Assembly (NCBI GenBank): GCA_964504155.1 | Contig: CAZDCZ010000068.1 | Coordinates: 1-15,613, forward strand | Reading direction: 5' to 3' | Source: CAZDCZ01 sp964504155 | GTDB taxonomy: Bacteria; Bacteroidota; Bacteroidia; Bacteroidales; UBA12077 | DNA length: 15,613 nucleotides | In this document: in pieces, positions 14,827 through 15,613 of the stretch | Layout of the letters: every line of letters starts with the position of its first letter | Position numbering within the stretch: position 1 is the first letter of the stretch | The notes under the pieces: generated by a model | The model's database searches: none | What the model saw: only the letters and a program-made list of their open reading frames with translations | Told to the model about the DNA's origin: nothing | Translations under genes and position numbers: made by a program

Positions 14827-15213
14827 ATGGAAAATATCAAAATAAAAAGATCAACAGAAACACCATATTTCCCTGCTGTATTATTCGATGCCCAATCAGG
14901 AATTTGCGAAATATCAGGAGAATCATACATGGAAGAAACTTATAAATTTTACCTTCCTCTAATTTCTTGGTTAAAAGAATTTATGGAAAACATAAATAAA
15001 CCAATAACTTTTAATATTAAACTTCTATATCTTAATACCAGTACATCAAAATGTATACTTGATATACTCGAATTATTAAGAGCATATAAAATTCAAGGCA
15101 ATAAGGTTGTTATAAATTGGTATTACGATGCTGAAGATCCGGATATGATTGATGAAGTTGAAGATTTTGAAGCAGAAGCAGAAATAGATATTACTTTAAA
15201 AAAAATTCAATAA
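14827..15213 (+). CDS. siaC: SiaC-family regulatory phosphoprotein (formerly DUF1987)
   Basis: This is a 128-residue cytoplasmic switch protein with a STAS-like fold. Family signatures are clear: TPYFPAVLFDAQSG near the N end, EISGESYMEE (28-37), FYLPLISWLKEF (41-52), and the core LLYLNTSTSKCILDILELL (66-84). Thr71 in LYLNTS lines up, from memory, with Thr68 of Pseudomonas SiaC, the residue phosphorylated by SiaB; it is the best candidate here. The C-terminal tail is very acidic. In Pseudomonas, unphosphorylated SiaC activates the diguanylate cyclase SiaD. No GGDEF gene follows here, so the output of this copy is unknown. It starts 12 bases after siaB and is followed directly by a terminator hairpin. 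Confidence 0.94.
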   Translation: MENIKIKRSTETPYFPAVLFDAQSGICEISGESYMEETYKFYLPLISWLKEFMENINKPITFNIKLLYLNTSTSKCILDILELLRAYKIQGNKVVINWYYDAEDPDMIDEVEDFEAEAEIDITLKKIQ

Positions 15214-15246
15214 ATATTTAATTTTTAAGTCTTTATTGAATTTTTT
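15200..15246 (+). terminator. Terminator of the phosphatase-siaB-siaC operon
   Basis: AAAAAATTCAATAAA (15200-15214) and TTTATTGAATTTTTT (15232-15246) are perfect 15-bp inverted copies around a 17-base loop. The left arm includes the siaC stop codon and the right arm ends in a T run. It closes the operon directly after siaC, so the missing siaD is not simply further down the same transcript. Confidence 0.6.
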
Positions 15247-15319
15247 AGCACCAATAGTATAAATATCATTCTATTATTATATTCATAAATTTTATACCTT
15301 AACAGGTAAAATATAAAAA

Positions 15320-15469
15320 CTACAAGCTAACAATATCCCAAGCATTATCATTTTTTTGCCAAAAACATTGTCATTAAAACTAGAACCGAAACTCCTAAAG
15401 ATGCCCTACTAAATGCGATATTGCATTTGCCAACTCATCTCCTTTTGCAAACCTTGTATTTTTATTCAT
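15320..15469 (-). pseudogene. Frameshifted N-terminal relic of a hemolysin III-family gene
   Basis: Read leftward from the ATG at 15469, the first frame gives MNKNTRF then GDELANAISHLVG before a stop at 15395-15397. GD/EELANAISHG-type sequence is the hallmark start of hemolysin III / YqfA-type membrane proteins. The reading continues in a second frame (15404-15348) as ASLGVSVLVLMTMFLAKK, a fitting first membrane helix. It then continues in a third frame (15349-15320) as DNAWDIVSL, resembling the family's next segment (GxAWHIVSF). Two frameshifts in about 150 bases and no further recognisable sequence mean that this is a decayed fragment. The family call rests on memory of family sequences and on three consecutive matching segments in the right order. 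Confidence 0.6.
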
Positions 15470-15599
15470 TCTACAATATTTATAAATAAAAGTTTTCAAC
15501 AACATTATTGACTATAAAAAATCTTTGTTCTTCAAATAAATAATCACTGCTAACAAAAAATGGATCACTTTAAAAAGTTGTGGAGAATCATTATAATCC

Positions 15600-15612
15600 G
15601 GGCTGAAAGCCC
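15600..15612. repeat. GC-rich hairpin at the window edge
   Basis: GGGCT and AGCCC pair around GAA, preceded by TCC. The GC content contrasts strongly with the surrounding AT-rich DNA. It is cut by the window end and may be the start of a dispersed repeat or a terminator of a gene to the right. Confidence 0.4.
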
Positions 15613-15613
15613 A

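Larger units (their letters stand above)
15214..15613. other. Right-end stretch without an intact gene
   Basis: No intact gene is visible. The stretch holds the operon terminator, a hemolysin III relic on the minus strand (15320-15469), AT-rich sequence at 15470-15599 in which I see nothing definite, and a GC-rich hairpin at the window edge. Confidence 0.6.

Overview
The window is very AT-rich (about 30% GC by eye) and has the marks of a Bacteroidota genome. Promoter-like sites match the Bacteroidota -33 TTTG / -7 TAnnTTTG pattern, starts lack strong Shine-Dalgarno sequences, and the gene set is typical of the phylum: a START-like protein, a long LptF/LptG permease, fused ribBA, and a glucosaminidase-LysM lipoprotein. 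Bacteroidales/Marinilabiliales-like or a related class is my inference; the species cannot be named from the sequence.

Left part (1-7436): a minus-strand tRNA with CAT anticodon and its terminator, then a rightward series. A small START-like protein is followed by a hairpin terminator. A clear promoter then serves an LptF/LptG-type lipopolysaccharide permease with a GTG start, tightly followed by a GT4 and a membrane GT2 glycosyltransferase. Next come ribBA (riboflavin synthesis, with its own promoter-like site) and fmt (initiator Met-tRNA formylation).

Middle part (7448-11923): a cell-wall glucosaminidase lipoprotein on the minus strand, divergent from a cytidine deaminase (cdd). After cdd lies a short repeat mosaic between convergent 3' ends. 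Two more minus-strand genes follow: a PAS/coiled-coil/class III nucleotide cyclase with adenylate-type specificity residues, carrying an (AG)8 tract in its coding strand, and a class 3-like aldehyde dehydrogenase.

Right part (11924-15613): a 610-base intergenic region with a striking 23-base-arm inverted repeat, then a three-gene operon. Its products are a TPR/transmembrane SpoIIE-type PP2C phosphatase, a SiaB-family kinase and a SiaC-family phosphoprotein. Together they form a complete partner-switching (phosphatase/kinase/switch protein) module, but the SiaD diguanylate cyclase known from Pseudomonas is absent from the window. The operon ends in a perfect 15-bp hairpin terminator. Beyond it is a frameshifted relic of a hemolysin III-family gene and, at the very edge, a GC-rich hairpin that may begin a repeat.

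The most interesting points are the SiaABC-like module without SiaD and its unknown output, the inverted repeat in its upstream region, the dinucleotide tract inside the cyclase gene, the repeat mosaic at 9040-9154, and the hemolysin III relic.
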